Assembly: GCA_039105265.1 (NCBI GenBank)
Contig: JAPFFF010000038.1
Coordinates: forward strand, 1,178,001 to 1,242,000
DNA length: 64,000 bases
Direction: 5' to 3'
Source of the DNA: Tritrichomonas musculus
Taxonomy: Eukaryota; Parabasalia; Tritrichomonadida; Tritrichomonadidae
Shown here: positions 10,775 to 19,830 of the stretch, piece by piece
Layout: each line of letters starts with the position of its first letter
How positions within the stretch are numbered: the first letter of the stretch is position 1
Notes under the pieces: generated by a model
The model's database searches: none
Told to the model about the DNA's origin: nothing
The model's input: only the letters and a program-made list of their open reading frames with translations
Made by a program: the position numbers and the translations under genes

Positions 10775-12148
10775 TTAATTGTTTTTCTTAATGTCACCTT
10801 TTTCATTTATCTTTCCTTTTTTCTTTGGCCAAATCATCACCAGCACAATGATCAGGACAGCCACAATATCAGGCAGAAGCCAGACAGACTTTCTAATATA
10901 AATGAAATGCGCGAAATCAGGGTAATACCAGCTGGACATGAAGTACATGATTGAAGTGAAAACGTACAGATGATGCAAAGCCAAAACGAAGACCGAAGTT
11001 TCACTAGTCTGAGGGAACTTTTTATTCCAAAGTTCGTCAGCCTTCATTGTCAAGAATGCTTCAGGCAGAACTCCAAGGAATGTGAACTTGAAACCGTGCC
11101 ACAACATGCTACAAAAGAAGACCATCATGTTGGAGAATTGTTTTCCATAACCTGCGTCGAGGAGTCGAGTGAACAAGTAATTTTTCCAGAAGAGGTGAGT
11201 TGTATGATTCCATCTTCTCATGAACTCATTTGATGTCGGGCTAAACATCGTCTCAAAAAGTGACATATTTGAGAAATGGTCGAATTCAAGAGATCCAATT
11301 CCACTGTGACCGAGGCCAAATTCATAGAGGCCACTTTCAACCATCCACCATGCTGGATAATAACGTGTTACTAATATTGTTTGCAAAATTGCACAGATAA
11401 ATGGTCGGATAATAACTGGAGACCGTTTATACCAGTCGGCGCCGTAAGTTGTGTCCCACGTAATGACGTCCATTGCAACATACGATATGCCTGCCCACAC
11501 AAAGGCACCAAAGAACCTACGGACAGCAAATTTGTGATCTTCTGGATGTACTTTGACCTTGCCGTATCGTTCACCACTTTTTAAAATAAACATGAACGGT
11601 TTGAATTCAATAAAAGGATTCGAAAAAGAGCCATATGGTGTGAAAAGGTAGGCAAAATAGAGGAAAATGGAAGGACATTCGTATACACATAAATCTTCCC
11701 AAACTGGTCTTGCTAATTTTTTGCCACTTTTCTTCTTTTGACCATCGGAAAGGTTAAATGATAAAGAAATGGCTTTTAGAAACATTACCATGGTAATTCC
11801 AGTTATATCGAGTGCCCAATTGATGGGACGAAGTTGGACAATTAGTAGTGCAATTACAAGAGATATTGTAGCTATAATGGTTGAAACAAGAATTGATCCA
11901 TATCGAACTCCAAAATATGTTAGCGTGGCCATTAAAATGCAATATATTATGTCACTTTTGAATAATAAAAAGGTTAAGACAAGGCCATAAATTAAATGAA
12001 TTGAGGCTTGGGTAGTAACACTTTTAATATGTGGAAATACATATCGTGCTAAAGGGAATAGAAATGTACTAGCAACAAAAAAGACTATAACTGTTGGCAA
12101 AGAATCTATAATTTCGTTAAATTTGATAAGGTAATCGATAAAAGACAT
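10775..12148 (-). CDS. MBOAT-family lysophospholipid acyltransferase
   Basis: A 457-residue polytopic membrane protein with about nine to eleven hydrophobic helices. MBOAT landmarks are the invariant histidine in SMLWHGF (H351) and the conserved asparagine in RRWNHTTHLFWKNYLF (N314), with GLGHSGIGSLEFDHFSNM before it, as in the LPCAT3/MBOAT1/2/5 branch. It should transfer fatty acyl groups from acyl-CoA to lysophospholipids during membrane remodelling. The C-terminus ends KKNN, a dilysine (KKxx) signal that fits retrieval to the endoplasmic reticulum. Only 15 bases separate the ATG from a TIR element (12164-12905), so the normal promoter has been displaced or is supplied by the element. A second, unrelated acyltransferase lies at 14012-14956. 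Confidence 0.9.
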   Translation of the reverse strand: MSFIDYLIKFNEIIDSLPTVIVFFVASTFLFPLARYVFPHIKSVTTQASIHLIYGLVLTFLLFKSDIIYCILMATLTYFGVRYGSILVSTIIATISLVIALLIVQLRPINWALDITGITMVMFLKAISLSFNLSDGQKKKSGKKLARPVWEDLCVYECPSIFLYFAYLFTPYGSFSNPFIEFKPFMFILKSGERYGKVKVHPEDHKFAVRRFFGAFVWAGISYVAMDVITWDTTYGADWYKRSPVIIRPFICAILQTILVTRYYPAWWMVESGLYEFGLGHSGIGSLEFDHFSNMSLFETMFSPTSNEFMRRWNHTTHLFWKNYLFTRLLDAGYGKQFSNMMVFFCSMLWHGFKFTFLGVLPEAFLTMKADELWNKKFPQTSETSVFVLALHHLYVFTSIMYFMSSWYYPDFAHFIYIRKSVWLLPDIVAVLIIVLVMIWPKKKGKINEKGDIKKNN

Positions 12149-12163
12149 TATTCAAATTGAATA

Positions 12164-12905
12164 TAGTGGTCCTAAAAAATATTGATAAGAAATTTGAGAG
12201 AAATTTTCATGTTTCATTGAAAAAATTGAGAAAATTTATTTAAAAATAATTTGAGAGAATTTTAAAATTTCTTTCAAATTCATTCAAATTTAATGACCTA
12301 TTCATGAATTTATGAATCAATTGTTGGTCAATCTTTTGACCTTTTATTTATTTGTTTTCTTTACCAAAAAATACAAACGAACGCTATAATTTAATCGCAA
12401 GTGGTTCTGCAATCGTACAATTTTAATAAAAGCAAAACAGCTGATGCATTAAATATTTCGTTAAATTGCGTCAAAGCAGTAGCTAAATAGATTGATGAAG
12501 GGAGACCAGAAAAAACACAACCCTGCCGACCACAAATATTAACAAATGAAATCAAGTATTTCATATGCGTTAAAGCAATAACGTTTCCTGAAATCCCTGG
12601 AGCTGAAATGGCAAATGTTTCCTGAACACAAATTTTATTCTTTATATGGAATAATCTAAGTTTAGCAACAAACAATTCTTTGATTGATTCTTTTCCAAAG
12701 AAATTGAAACAATGCCTCGAAGTGCAAGGCAATCAAGTAAGATTTTAATTTTAATTTTTAATAAAAAATCAACTTTTTCAATTGCCGAAAAAATATTGAT
12801 AAGAAATTTAACTTTTTAAATTAAAAATTTTAAAAATAAAATAACTTTTGTTAACGACGATTAACTATTGAATTCATTTCTTATCAATATTTTTTAGGAA
12901 CACTA
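12164..12905. mobile_element. TA-flanked TIR element (742 bp)
   Basis: The ends TAGTGGTCCTAAAAAATATT and its inverse (TAGTGTTCCTAAAAAATATT) are ~31 bp long with one mismatch, and both are flanked by TA (12162-12163, 12906-12907), as in Tc1/mariner-type elements. A third copy of the inner repeat (AAAAAATATTGATAAGAAAT) lies at ~12787-12806 in direct orientation. The centre has a more balanced composition and an open minus-strand frame of 113 codons (12391-12732). It looks non-autonomous or internally deleted. Confidence 0.7.
12391..12732 (-). CDS. Open frame of 113 codons inside TIR element, uncertain
   Basis: ATG-initiated, composition less AT-rich than the surroundings, five to six cysteines, and a hydrophobic C-terminal third (FNASAVLLLLKLY). 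It matches no family I recognise. The opposite strand of the same stretch also has coding texture with a few stops (ITFPEIPGAEMANV; SFPKKLKQCLEVQG), so the minus frame may merely shadow a decayed transposase on the plus strand. It lies wholly between the TIRs and is probably cargo or relic of the element rather than a host gene. Confidence 0.3.
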   Translation of the reverse strand: MPCTSRHCFNFFGKESIKELFVAKLRLFHIKNKICVQETFAISAPGISGNVIALTHMKYLISFVNICGRQGCVFSGLPSSIYLATALTQFNEIFNASAVLLLLKLYDCRTTCD

Positions 12906-12907
12906 TA

Positions 12908-13995
12908 AATATAAATTTTTTTTGAATATATAATTAAAATAATCAATTGAAATTTTATTTTTTTTTAACGTAAATTAAAAATTAGATTTTTTATAATATT
13001 GCTGTAAATTAATTAAAATTGTTTTAATTGTTACTACTTTTATATAATTTGAAAATTTTCAATAGAGTTTTTGTCATATAAGAAATAATTATATCTTGAA
13101 ATAAAATTCTTAATTTTTTAATATTGTTGCTTAGTATTAAATATTCTATGTTCTTTTTTATTATAAGAATTTTTTTCATATATTTTTTTATATTGTATTA
13201 AATAAAACAAAAAATTCTCCAAAAAATGATAATATATTGAATATTTATCCACTTATACATATCATAACTAAGAGGATTTTGAGCCCCCGCGAAATTGGTT
13301 CTTTTATATAACTAGATATAATGTATTGTTTTACATATTTATATCAAGTTTTTGAAAAAAAATTGATTATTTTAAATTCCATTTGAATTTCAGTGGAAGT
13401 ATATTAATAGATTATGGAATATTCAATAATCATTATATTCAATTTTTTTTTTTTTTTTTAAAAGCTTCCGCCTTGATTATTCTACAAATATCTGTTAAAA
13501 TAATAAAAACTCTCTTATAATCCTTATTCTCGCCATAAAAATAATCTTATGCCAAAAAAAAATCATTGTTTCGTTTAAATGAAATTTTTCGATTTGAAAT
13601 TTTGAAAGAGAGTTAATAAACGATAAACTTTAAATATTTGTAAAATATCTTGAGTAATAATGACTTAAAATTAAATTTATTTTATTATTTATTTTTATAT
13701 TTTATTATAATATATTATTAATTATATATATATAATATAATACATTTTAAAAATATAAATTTAATTAAGAATATTAAAAAACAGTATATTAAAGTGAACT
13801 AATTTTTTTAAATAGTAATAAATTAAAAATACAAATAATTACTCAAGAAATATTTTTAAATTATAAAAATATCATCATTTAAATTTTTATTCTTCGATAA
13901 TTCAATTCAAAATTTTTTATGACAAAATTTCTGAACATATACAAATAATTTCTGAATATTTCTGATGAATAAAAACCATTCAAAAGAGATATCAT
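12908..13995. other. AT-rich intergenic DNA
   Basis: About 1.1 kb of extreme AT content with many TATATA and poly-A/T runs. No frame, RNA or repeat element is supported. Confidence 0.5.
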
Positions 13996-14000
13996 TTAAA

Positions 14001-14008
14001 TCATTTTT
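14001..14008 (+). promoter_or_regulatory. Initiator (Inr) of the PlsC-type gene
   Basis: TCATTTTT matches the trichomonad initiator TCA-Py-(T/A). Transcription from the A would leave a 9-base leader before the ATG at 14012, the usual spacing. Confidence 0.6.
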
Positions 14009-14011
14009 ATT

Positions 14012-14956
14012 ATGCCGCTCTATACGCAAGTTCCTATTGACGATCCTAAATTACACAATCAAACTAAATTAACCTCAATTACCAAAAAAGAATATGAAGA
14101 TTACTTTTTACCTCATCCATCTAATATGTTTTATGATGTAATCAGAGTAATATTATTTATAGTTACATTAGGCCCAATTAGAATGCTAATCTCGCTTCTT
14201 TGTATTGTTGCTCTATATGTTACAATGATAATATTAAATCGATTTTTCAAGCATCACTTCAAGTCAATGAATGATTACAAACGATTCAGCCAAAAAGCAT
14301 TATATCCAATTGTTAGACTTCTATTGTTTTCGATCGGTATTATTCATATCAAAAGGAAAGGAGAAATTAAATCTACAACAAGAACAATCATTATCAACCA
14401 TTTAACATTATTCGATATTATGGTTGCTGTTACAATGTTTGATAGTTCATACTTAGCAATGGCAAGTTTGAAACATATTGGCTTCATGAAAGAAGCAAAC
14501 GATATATTTAACATGGTTTTCGTTGATAGATCAAAACCAGGACAAGGAACAACAGAAACAATACGTAAAATACAAGGAGATCCTTCTACAGTCCCAATTG
14601 TCATATTCCCAGAAGGAAAAGTTACAAATGGTGATATCTTATTAGGATTCCGCACAGGAGGATTTATTAGTGATACCCCACTTCAAGCAATTACTCTTAG
14701 GTATAATCATTGGTTCTGTCCAAAAGGTCTTTCAACAATCGCATGGGTTCACCCAAGTGATTTATTCTACATATGGCAGGTTTATACCATTCCATTCATG
14801 ACTTTGGAAATTAATATCTTACCTCAAGTTTGTTTCGAAGATAAAACACCAGAAGATAAAGCAAGAGAAGTAGAATTGATGATGGCAAATTCATTAGGCT
14901 GTTTGGCTGTTAAACAAACAAACAAGGAATACTTTAAAGAACACATCAGTTCTTAA
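14012..14956 (+). CDS. PlsC/LPLAT-family acyltransferase (AGPAT/LPCAT1-like)
   Basis: A 314-residue glycerophospholipid acyltransferase. A hydrophobic hairpin at ~43-75 anchors the protein. Block I is NHLTLFD (H130, D135: the HX4D catalytic pair); block III is FPEGKVTNG (199-207), which binds the glycerol phosphate; RSKPG (~173) corresponds to block II. With these motifs it should acylate lysophosphatidic acid or a lysophospholipid with acyl-CoA at the ER. The spacing and the FPEG..TNG form fit the LPCAT1/AGPAT9 branch more than bacterial PlsC. The start follows an initiator by nine bases. It complements the nearby MBOAT enzyme in the same pathway. Confidence 0.9.
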   Translation: MPLYTQVPIDDPKLHNQTKLTSITKKEYEDYFLPHPSNMFYDVIRVILFIVTLGPIRMLISLLCIVALYVTMIILNRFFKHHFKSMNDYKRFSQKALYPIVRLLLFSIGIIHIKRKGEIKSTTRTIIINHLTLFDIMVAVTMFDSSYLAMASLKHIGFMKEANDIFNMVFVDRSKPGQGTTETIRKIQGDPSTVPIVIFPEGKVTNGDILLGFRTGGFISDTPLQAITLRYNHWFCPKGLSTIAWVHPSDLFYIWQVYTIPFMTLEINILPQVCFEDKTPEDKAREVELMMANSLGCLAVKQTNKEYFKEHISS

Positions 14957-15396
14957 GAATTGTTCAAAAATATTTTTGTGAATTAAAATTTTATAAAGAA
15001 TAGATTTTTTTAAATAATACAAGCCAAAAGGCCAATTATTTAAAGCTTTAACCGTGTTTATGGTTTCAAAAAGTTGGTGTTCTCAAAAAATTATTTTTTT
15101 GTGAGCTGTTCTCAATTTAAAAACGTATTTTTTTATCGTTTTGGCCTCAAAAAAATCTTCACTTTTTGAATGCTTTTGCATACAGTATCAGGAAAAACCG
15201 GGTGAATGTAGGAAAAACTCGGTGACACATTCAAAATATTCTTAAGGCTTTCAAATTTAGAATGATAATTAAAGATAGTAATTCAAATTTTGTATAGAAT
15301 TAAATGATGAGGTGACTATTTGAATATAATTGAATAATAGATAGCCAAATATCTTTTGAATTTTAAAATTTTGTAAAATATATATTTTTTTTTGTT

Positions 15397-15404
15397 TCAT
15401 TTTT
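15397..15404 (+). promoter_or_regulatory. Initiator (Inr)
   Basis: TCATTTTT, 15 bases before the ATG at 15419. Confidence 0.5.
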
Positions 15405-15418
15405 TATTTAACTTTAAT

Positions 15419-15770
15419 ATGGAACTTCCTCCACAACCAGTAAAACATTTTTTAAACAATGGAACAATAAGTGAACAAAATGCTTATTTTTTAGCTATGA
15501 TGGACCCAAATTTTTGCCATGCTCAATCATTTACAGAGCAAGTTGGTATTTTATGTTGAAAATGTAAATGGTGAAATACGTCAAACAGCTCGCTTTGATT
15601 TTGGTCAATGCAAAAATGTTCGCTATTACCAAGCCGATTACATTAATGAATTAATATCAAATCAACAAGCATTGTCTCCAATTCAACAAATGATTATTCA
15701 AAATAATTCTTCTCACCAAGAAAAAGAATATTTCAGAATAAAAATACCTACATTCCAAAACAACAATTGA
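15419..15770 (+). pseudogene. Small gene with one frameshift, unknown family
   Basis: The ATG at 15419 follows a good initiator and opens MELPPQPVKHFLNNGTISEQ, continuing to ...AMMDPNFCHAQSFTEQ. Near 15540 the frame must shift by one base to continue as FYVENVNGEIRQTARFDFGQ to a stop at 15770. The total would be about 116 residues, soluble and without signal or membrane segments. Coding texture is good on both sides, so this is a recently broken gene or an assembly indel. I do not recognise the family. It sits inside a TIR element and may be captured cargo. Confidence 0.6.
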
Positions 15771-16190
15771 TACTTAATATAAATAAACAACATATCTTAT
15801 TTTTTTTAATATTATTTTGAAATAATTTTAGCATCTCAATTATCTTTTTGAATATAATTTAGTAATGAACAAGCAAAATACAAAATAGCTAAATTTCGGG
15901 CACTATAATAAAAACACTAAAAGATAATTAAACATTTTTCTTATTTAAAGTATATACAAAAAGTTAGAAAAGTAAAAAAAATTCAATTCGATAACTTTTC
16001 TTCTTCTGAATTTTTATGAAAACAATGATTCAAAAAGATGATTAATTCTGAATAATCAGAAAAATTGATAATTAGGTTTTTAATTTTGACTTTTTCTATC
16101 AACGCTACATTCAATATTTTTACACCTCATAAATATTTAAATGCGTCACCAAGTTTTTCCCACAATCACCTCGTTATTCCCGTTACTGTA

Positions 16191-16557
16191 AATTGCTTTT
16201 TTTTTAAAAAAAAATCTGACACCGAAACCACTTTTGATAGGCAAAAACCACTTTTGGACAGGACTATAAAATCTTGATGGGCAAAAATGATTTTTCGAGG
16301 ATCAATAAGATATTTCATTGTATGTTATCATATAATGTAATTCAGAAATCATATCAATTATGTATAAGAAAAAAAGAAAAATGAAATTTTTTTCCAAGAT
16401 TACCTCTCCTTGATTCTTTTTCAACCATATTATTATATTTAATATATTATATGCATCATATAGATGATTAATACTGCATTTAATTTGAAATAAAATAAAC
16501 TCATTTTTCAAAATTAGTAATTTTGTATGAATGATTTTTGTGGACAATCGTTTTTTT
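16191..16557. other. Intergenic DNA downstream of the BspA-like gene
   Basis: AT-rich; the phrase CCACTTTTGATAGGCAAAAACC repeats imperfectly at ~16230-16290. No gene. Confidence 0.4.
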
Positions 16558-18189
16558 CTACGCCACTTTTTTGAATGGTTTTCCATCAAAAGCATTCCAT
16601 CCAATTGAAGTTACAGAAGAAGGAATTGTGATTTGTGTTAATGATGAACATCCATTAAAAGCCCAAGATCCAATTGAAGTTACAGAAGAAGGAATTGTGA
16701 TTTGTGTTAATGATGAACATTGATAGAAAGCCCAAGATACAATTGAAGTTACAGAAGAAGGAATTTCAAATGTGATTTGTGTTAATAATGAACAATGAGA
16801 GAAAGCATATTCTCCAATTGAAGTTACAGAAGAAGGAATTGCGATTTGTGTTAATGATGAACATCCACTGAATGAAAAACCACCAATTGAAGTTACAGAA
16901 GAAGGAATTGTGATTTGTGTTAATGATGAACATCCATCAAAAGCACCATTTTCAATTTGAGTTACAGAAGAAGGAATTGTGATTTGTGTTAATGATGAAC
17001 ATCCATTAAAAGCATTACTTCCAATTTGAGTTACAGAAGAAGGAATTATGATTTGTGTTAATGATGAACATCCATTAAAAGCATTACTTCCAATTTGAGT
17101 TACAGAAGAAGGAATTGTGATTTGTATTAATGATGAACATCCATTAAAAGCATTACTTCCAATTTGAGTTACAGAAGAAGGAATTCCAAATGTGACTTGT
17201 GTTAATGATGAACATCCATCAAAAGCTTTCCATCCAATTTGAGTTACAGAAGAAGGAATTATGATTTGTGTTAATGATGAACATCCATCAAAAGCATTCC
17301 ATCCAATTTGAGTTACAGAAGAAGGAATTGTGATTTGTGTTAATGATGAACATCCATTAAAAGCATCATTTCTAATTTGAGTTACAGAAGAAGGAATTGT
17401 GATTTGTATTAATGATGAACATTCTGAAAATAATTTATCTGGAATATATTTGATATTCCCTGTTATTTCAAGTGTTTTAATTCCATTGAAAATATTATTT
17501 CCAAATGAAGTTACAGAAGAAGGAATGGCGATTTGTGTTAATGATGAACATCCAGAGAAAGCACAATCTCCAATTTTAGTTACAGAAGAAAGAATTGTGA
17601 TTTGTGTTAATGATGAACATCCTTCGAAAGATTGATCAGTAATTAGAGTAATTGTTCTATCAAGTCGGATAAATTCAATATTTTTATCGTTTCTAAATTT
17701 TGTGTCTGTTTTGGTAATTCCAGTGATAAAAACTGAAATTCTTTTCTTCAGGTCTAATAACTGCTTGTAAATGTCATCAAATGAAGAAGATTGACCTTGG
17801 TATTTTAACTCAAATAAAACTGTTTTGAAATTATTCAAATGATTTTCAAATTCATTTGAATTAAGAAGACTTTTTGCATGTAAAACTTCTGTTAATTGAT
17901 TAGGAATTTCAATTTCATTTATTTGGTAAATTATTTCTTCAATTTTACTTATTTGCCATGTGATTAATAAAAGATACTTACATCCATGATCATGAATTCC
18001 ATTAAAATAATCTAAAAGATTCTGAATTTTTCCTTCTCCATTTTTTTGATTTTTTAGATGACCTTGAATAACAATGGCATCGTTCATAATTTCTTCTGGA
18101 AGTTGAATGAATTCTTCACTTGTGCATATAAAACCATGCCTCAATTTATAAAATGGTGCTGAATTGATCAATATTAATAATGAGCTCAT
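16558..18189 (-). CDS. BspA-like leucine-rich repeat protein (LRR_5)
   Basis: 543 residues. Residues ~1-190 are a non-repeat, mostly helical domain, and ~190-535 are about 15 BspA/TpLRR (LRR_5) units of 23 residues with consensus IPSSVTQIGSNAFNGCSSLT. The family is vastly expanded in trichomonads and related to Treponema/Bacteroides surface LRR proteins. Many members are thought to act in host or bacterial binding, but this copy has no signal peptide or transmembrane segment, so an intracellular location is equally possible. At DNA level the 69-bp units are nearly identical in the middle, implying recent unequal exchange. It starts at a true ATG; no classic initiator is obvious. Confidence 0.93.
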   Translation of the reverse strand: MSSLLILINSAPFYKLRHGFICTSEEFIQLPEEIMNDAIVIQGHLKNQKNGEGKIQNLLDYFNGIHDHGCKYLLLITWQISKIEEIIYQINEIEIPNQLTEVLHAKSLLNSNEFENHLNNFKTVLFELKYQGQSSSFDDIYKQLLDLKKRISVFITGITKTDTKFRNDKNIEFIRLDRTITLITDQSFEGCSSLTQITILSSVTKIGDCAFSGCSSLTQIAIPSSVTSFGNNIFNGIKTLEITGNIKYIPDKLFSECSSLIQITIPSSVTQIRNDAFNGCSSLTQITIPSSVTQIGWNAFDGCSSLTQIIIPSSVTQIGWKAFDGCSSLTQVTFGIPSSVTQIGSNAFNGCSSLIQITIPSSVTQIGSNAFNGCSSLTQIIIPSSVTQIGSNAFNGCSSLTQITIPSSVTQIENGAFDGCSSLTQITIPSSVTSIGGFSFSGCSSLTQIAIPSSVTSIGEYAFSHCSLLTQITFEIPSSVTSIVSWAFYQCSSLTQITIPSSVTSIGSWAFNGCSSLTQITIPSSVTSIGWNAFDGKPFKKVA

Positions 18190-19218
18190 TTATGCTTACT
18201 CCTAAAAAAAAAAAATAAAAAATTTAAAATATCCAAAATTTTAAATAGAATTGAGAGATATAAAATTTTAAAAAAGTGCTATTTATCCAAAATTTAAGGG
18301 CAAAGTTGGTTTTGCCAAAAAATTCAATAATAAAAATCTTTTTTTTGTGTGAGAGTACTGAAATTATTTTGGATAAAAAGCACTTTTTTAAAATTTTAAT
18401 AAATTGAATTGCAATGATAGATTTTTAATTCAATTTCTTGTAACATTTATAATTCAAAATTGTTACAAAGAATCTGGGCAAGTTGCATAATTATTTTTCA
18501 TAGTTTATGATTTTATCTATTTATTTTATATTGTATACAAACTATATCATGTGATATTAAAAAAAAAAAAAAAGTGCTTTTTAGCTGCAACGAAATTTTT
18601 TGGACAAGCCCTCTCAAAAAGTGGACTTTCAAATTGATTTTTCTCATTGGTAAGAAGGTTTTATGATTTTATAATAACATAATATAAAACTTTATTTTGA
18701 GTGTTTGCACTTTTTAAATAAAAGATAAAAATTCCTGGGAAAAATGTATAAATTCACGATGCTAAAAATGTGCATGCGGTCATCCTTTATTGGGTAAAAA
18801 TATAAAATTAATTATAAATAAATAAATATCAAATATATGAGAATAATTCCTTGGTCGCGTTAAGCATAATTTTAATTTTATTCATGAAAAAATGTGAAGA
18901 ATTTTGTAACAAAACAAAAAATAGAATTCTTTCTTTTTAATTATCTTTTTGAAATGGAATTGAATTATTAAATGAAAGATTTCCAACCTAGTGAATCTGC
19001 AAGTTCTTAACTATTTCATGAATCCAGCTTTAAACCTAAAGAAATCCAAAAATAATCAATCCAAATTCATATTATAATTATCTATAAAATTTGAATTAAT
19101 ATCATGATTAATCATTTTTACATATATTAAACTATTTTTCAGTCTATTATAAAAAGGATCCTTTCATTGGAACCTTGCTTTTAATTAAAAAAAATACTAA
19201 TAACCAACAAAAAAGTTT
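18190..19218. other. AT-rich intergenic DNA with a small inverted repeat
   Basis: 18262-18296 (AAAATTTTAAAAAAGTGCTA...) is inverted at 18366-18402, making a ~140-bp hairpin-like MITE candidate with a ~70-base loop. No gene in the 1 kb up to the Polinton. Confidence 0.45.
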
Positions 19219-19223
19219 ACATT
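19219..19223. repeat. Target-site duplication, left
   Basis: ACATT, repeated at 38454-38458 directly outside the other end of the Polinton. Five to six base pairs is usual for Mavericks. Confidence 0.75.
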
Positions 19224-19436
19224 CGTCGTATGTATTTACTGTGATTTTAGACCTTCGGTCTAAAACCCCAGTAACTCAAGAATTTAAAATCATAACTTTA
19301 AACACGAACATATTATTCAATTTTCAACACCACTGATTCATCACCCCTTCATAAATGATTTTCATAAATTTCATCCTCAAATCTCAAAAGTCAAAAATTG
19401 AAATCATAAATTTTATACGTAAATGATTAAATTTAT
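19224..19436 (+). repeat. Polinton left terminal inverted repeat
   Basis: Begins CGTCGTATGTATTTACTGTG; inverse copy at 38241-38453 with two differences by eye. A perfect 9-bp-stem palindrome TTTTAGACC-TTC-GGTCTAAAA lies at 19244-19264, twenty bases from the tip. Confidence 0.95.
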
Positions 19437-19830
19437 TCTTTATTAACCGTCCGCAGATTCCAATTAACGAATAAATTTTATAACCGTCCGCAGATTCTAC
19501 ATATATTATTAAAAAATAACGTATTTTTTCATGAAATATTAATCTGCTAACCGCTGCGGATCATTGAAATATCATCTAACCGTCCGCAGATTCCAATTTT
19601 AATAAAATTTTATAATTCAATAGGCTCAGAAAATTAAACTCAAAAAATTTTATAAATAAACGTTCTCCAAAATTTTTTAAATAACCGTCCGCAGATTCCA
19701 AATAATTTTTAAAAAATTATTTTATCATTTATTTTTATATCACATGTCTAAAAAAATAAATCTCTAAAGTCAAAAATTGAAAACATAAATTTTATACGTA
19801 AATGATTAAATTTATTTTAATATAAAGAAT
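19437..19830. repeat. Left subterminal repeats and leader of the first gene
   Basis: Four copies of AACCGTCCGCAGATTC (near 19447, 19482, 19580, 19683) and one variant AACCGCTGCGGATCATTG (~19548) are scattered here. At 19767-19816 the inner end of the TIR (GTCAAAAATTGAAA-CATAAA...TACGTAAATGATTAAAT) is repeated directly, placing a TIR fragment just before the first gene. 19720-19773 carries the upstream module shared with 37147. Confidence 0.8.
19720..19773 (+). promoter_or_regulatory. Shared upstream module (Polinton)
   Basis: TTTATCATTTATTTTTATAT followed by CACATGTCTAAAAAAATAAATCT; near-identical in inverse orientation at 37187-37230 and, shortened, at 36627-36660, each 40-60 bases before an ATG. 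Probably a promoter element. Confidence 0.55.

Larger units (their letters stand above)
15183..16188. mobile_element. TA-flanked TIR element enclosing a small gene
   Basis: The left end CAGTATCAGGAAAAACCGGG and right end (inverse) CAGTAACGGGAATAACGAGG are related over ~55 bp at about 80 percent identity by eye. Each TIR contains two direct copies of GGAAAAAC--GGTGA, like paired transposase-binding sites, and TA dinucleotides flank the outside (15181-15182, 16189-16190), suggesting Tc1/mariner-type insertion. The TIRs have diverged, so it is old. It contains the frameshifted gene 15419-15770 and no recognisable transposase. Confidence 0.6.

Noticed and set aside
16538-17635. Plus-strand repeat frames opposite the BspA-like gene
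   Set aside because: They mirror the 69-bp LRR repeat and show no independent start signal or domain.
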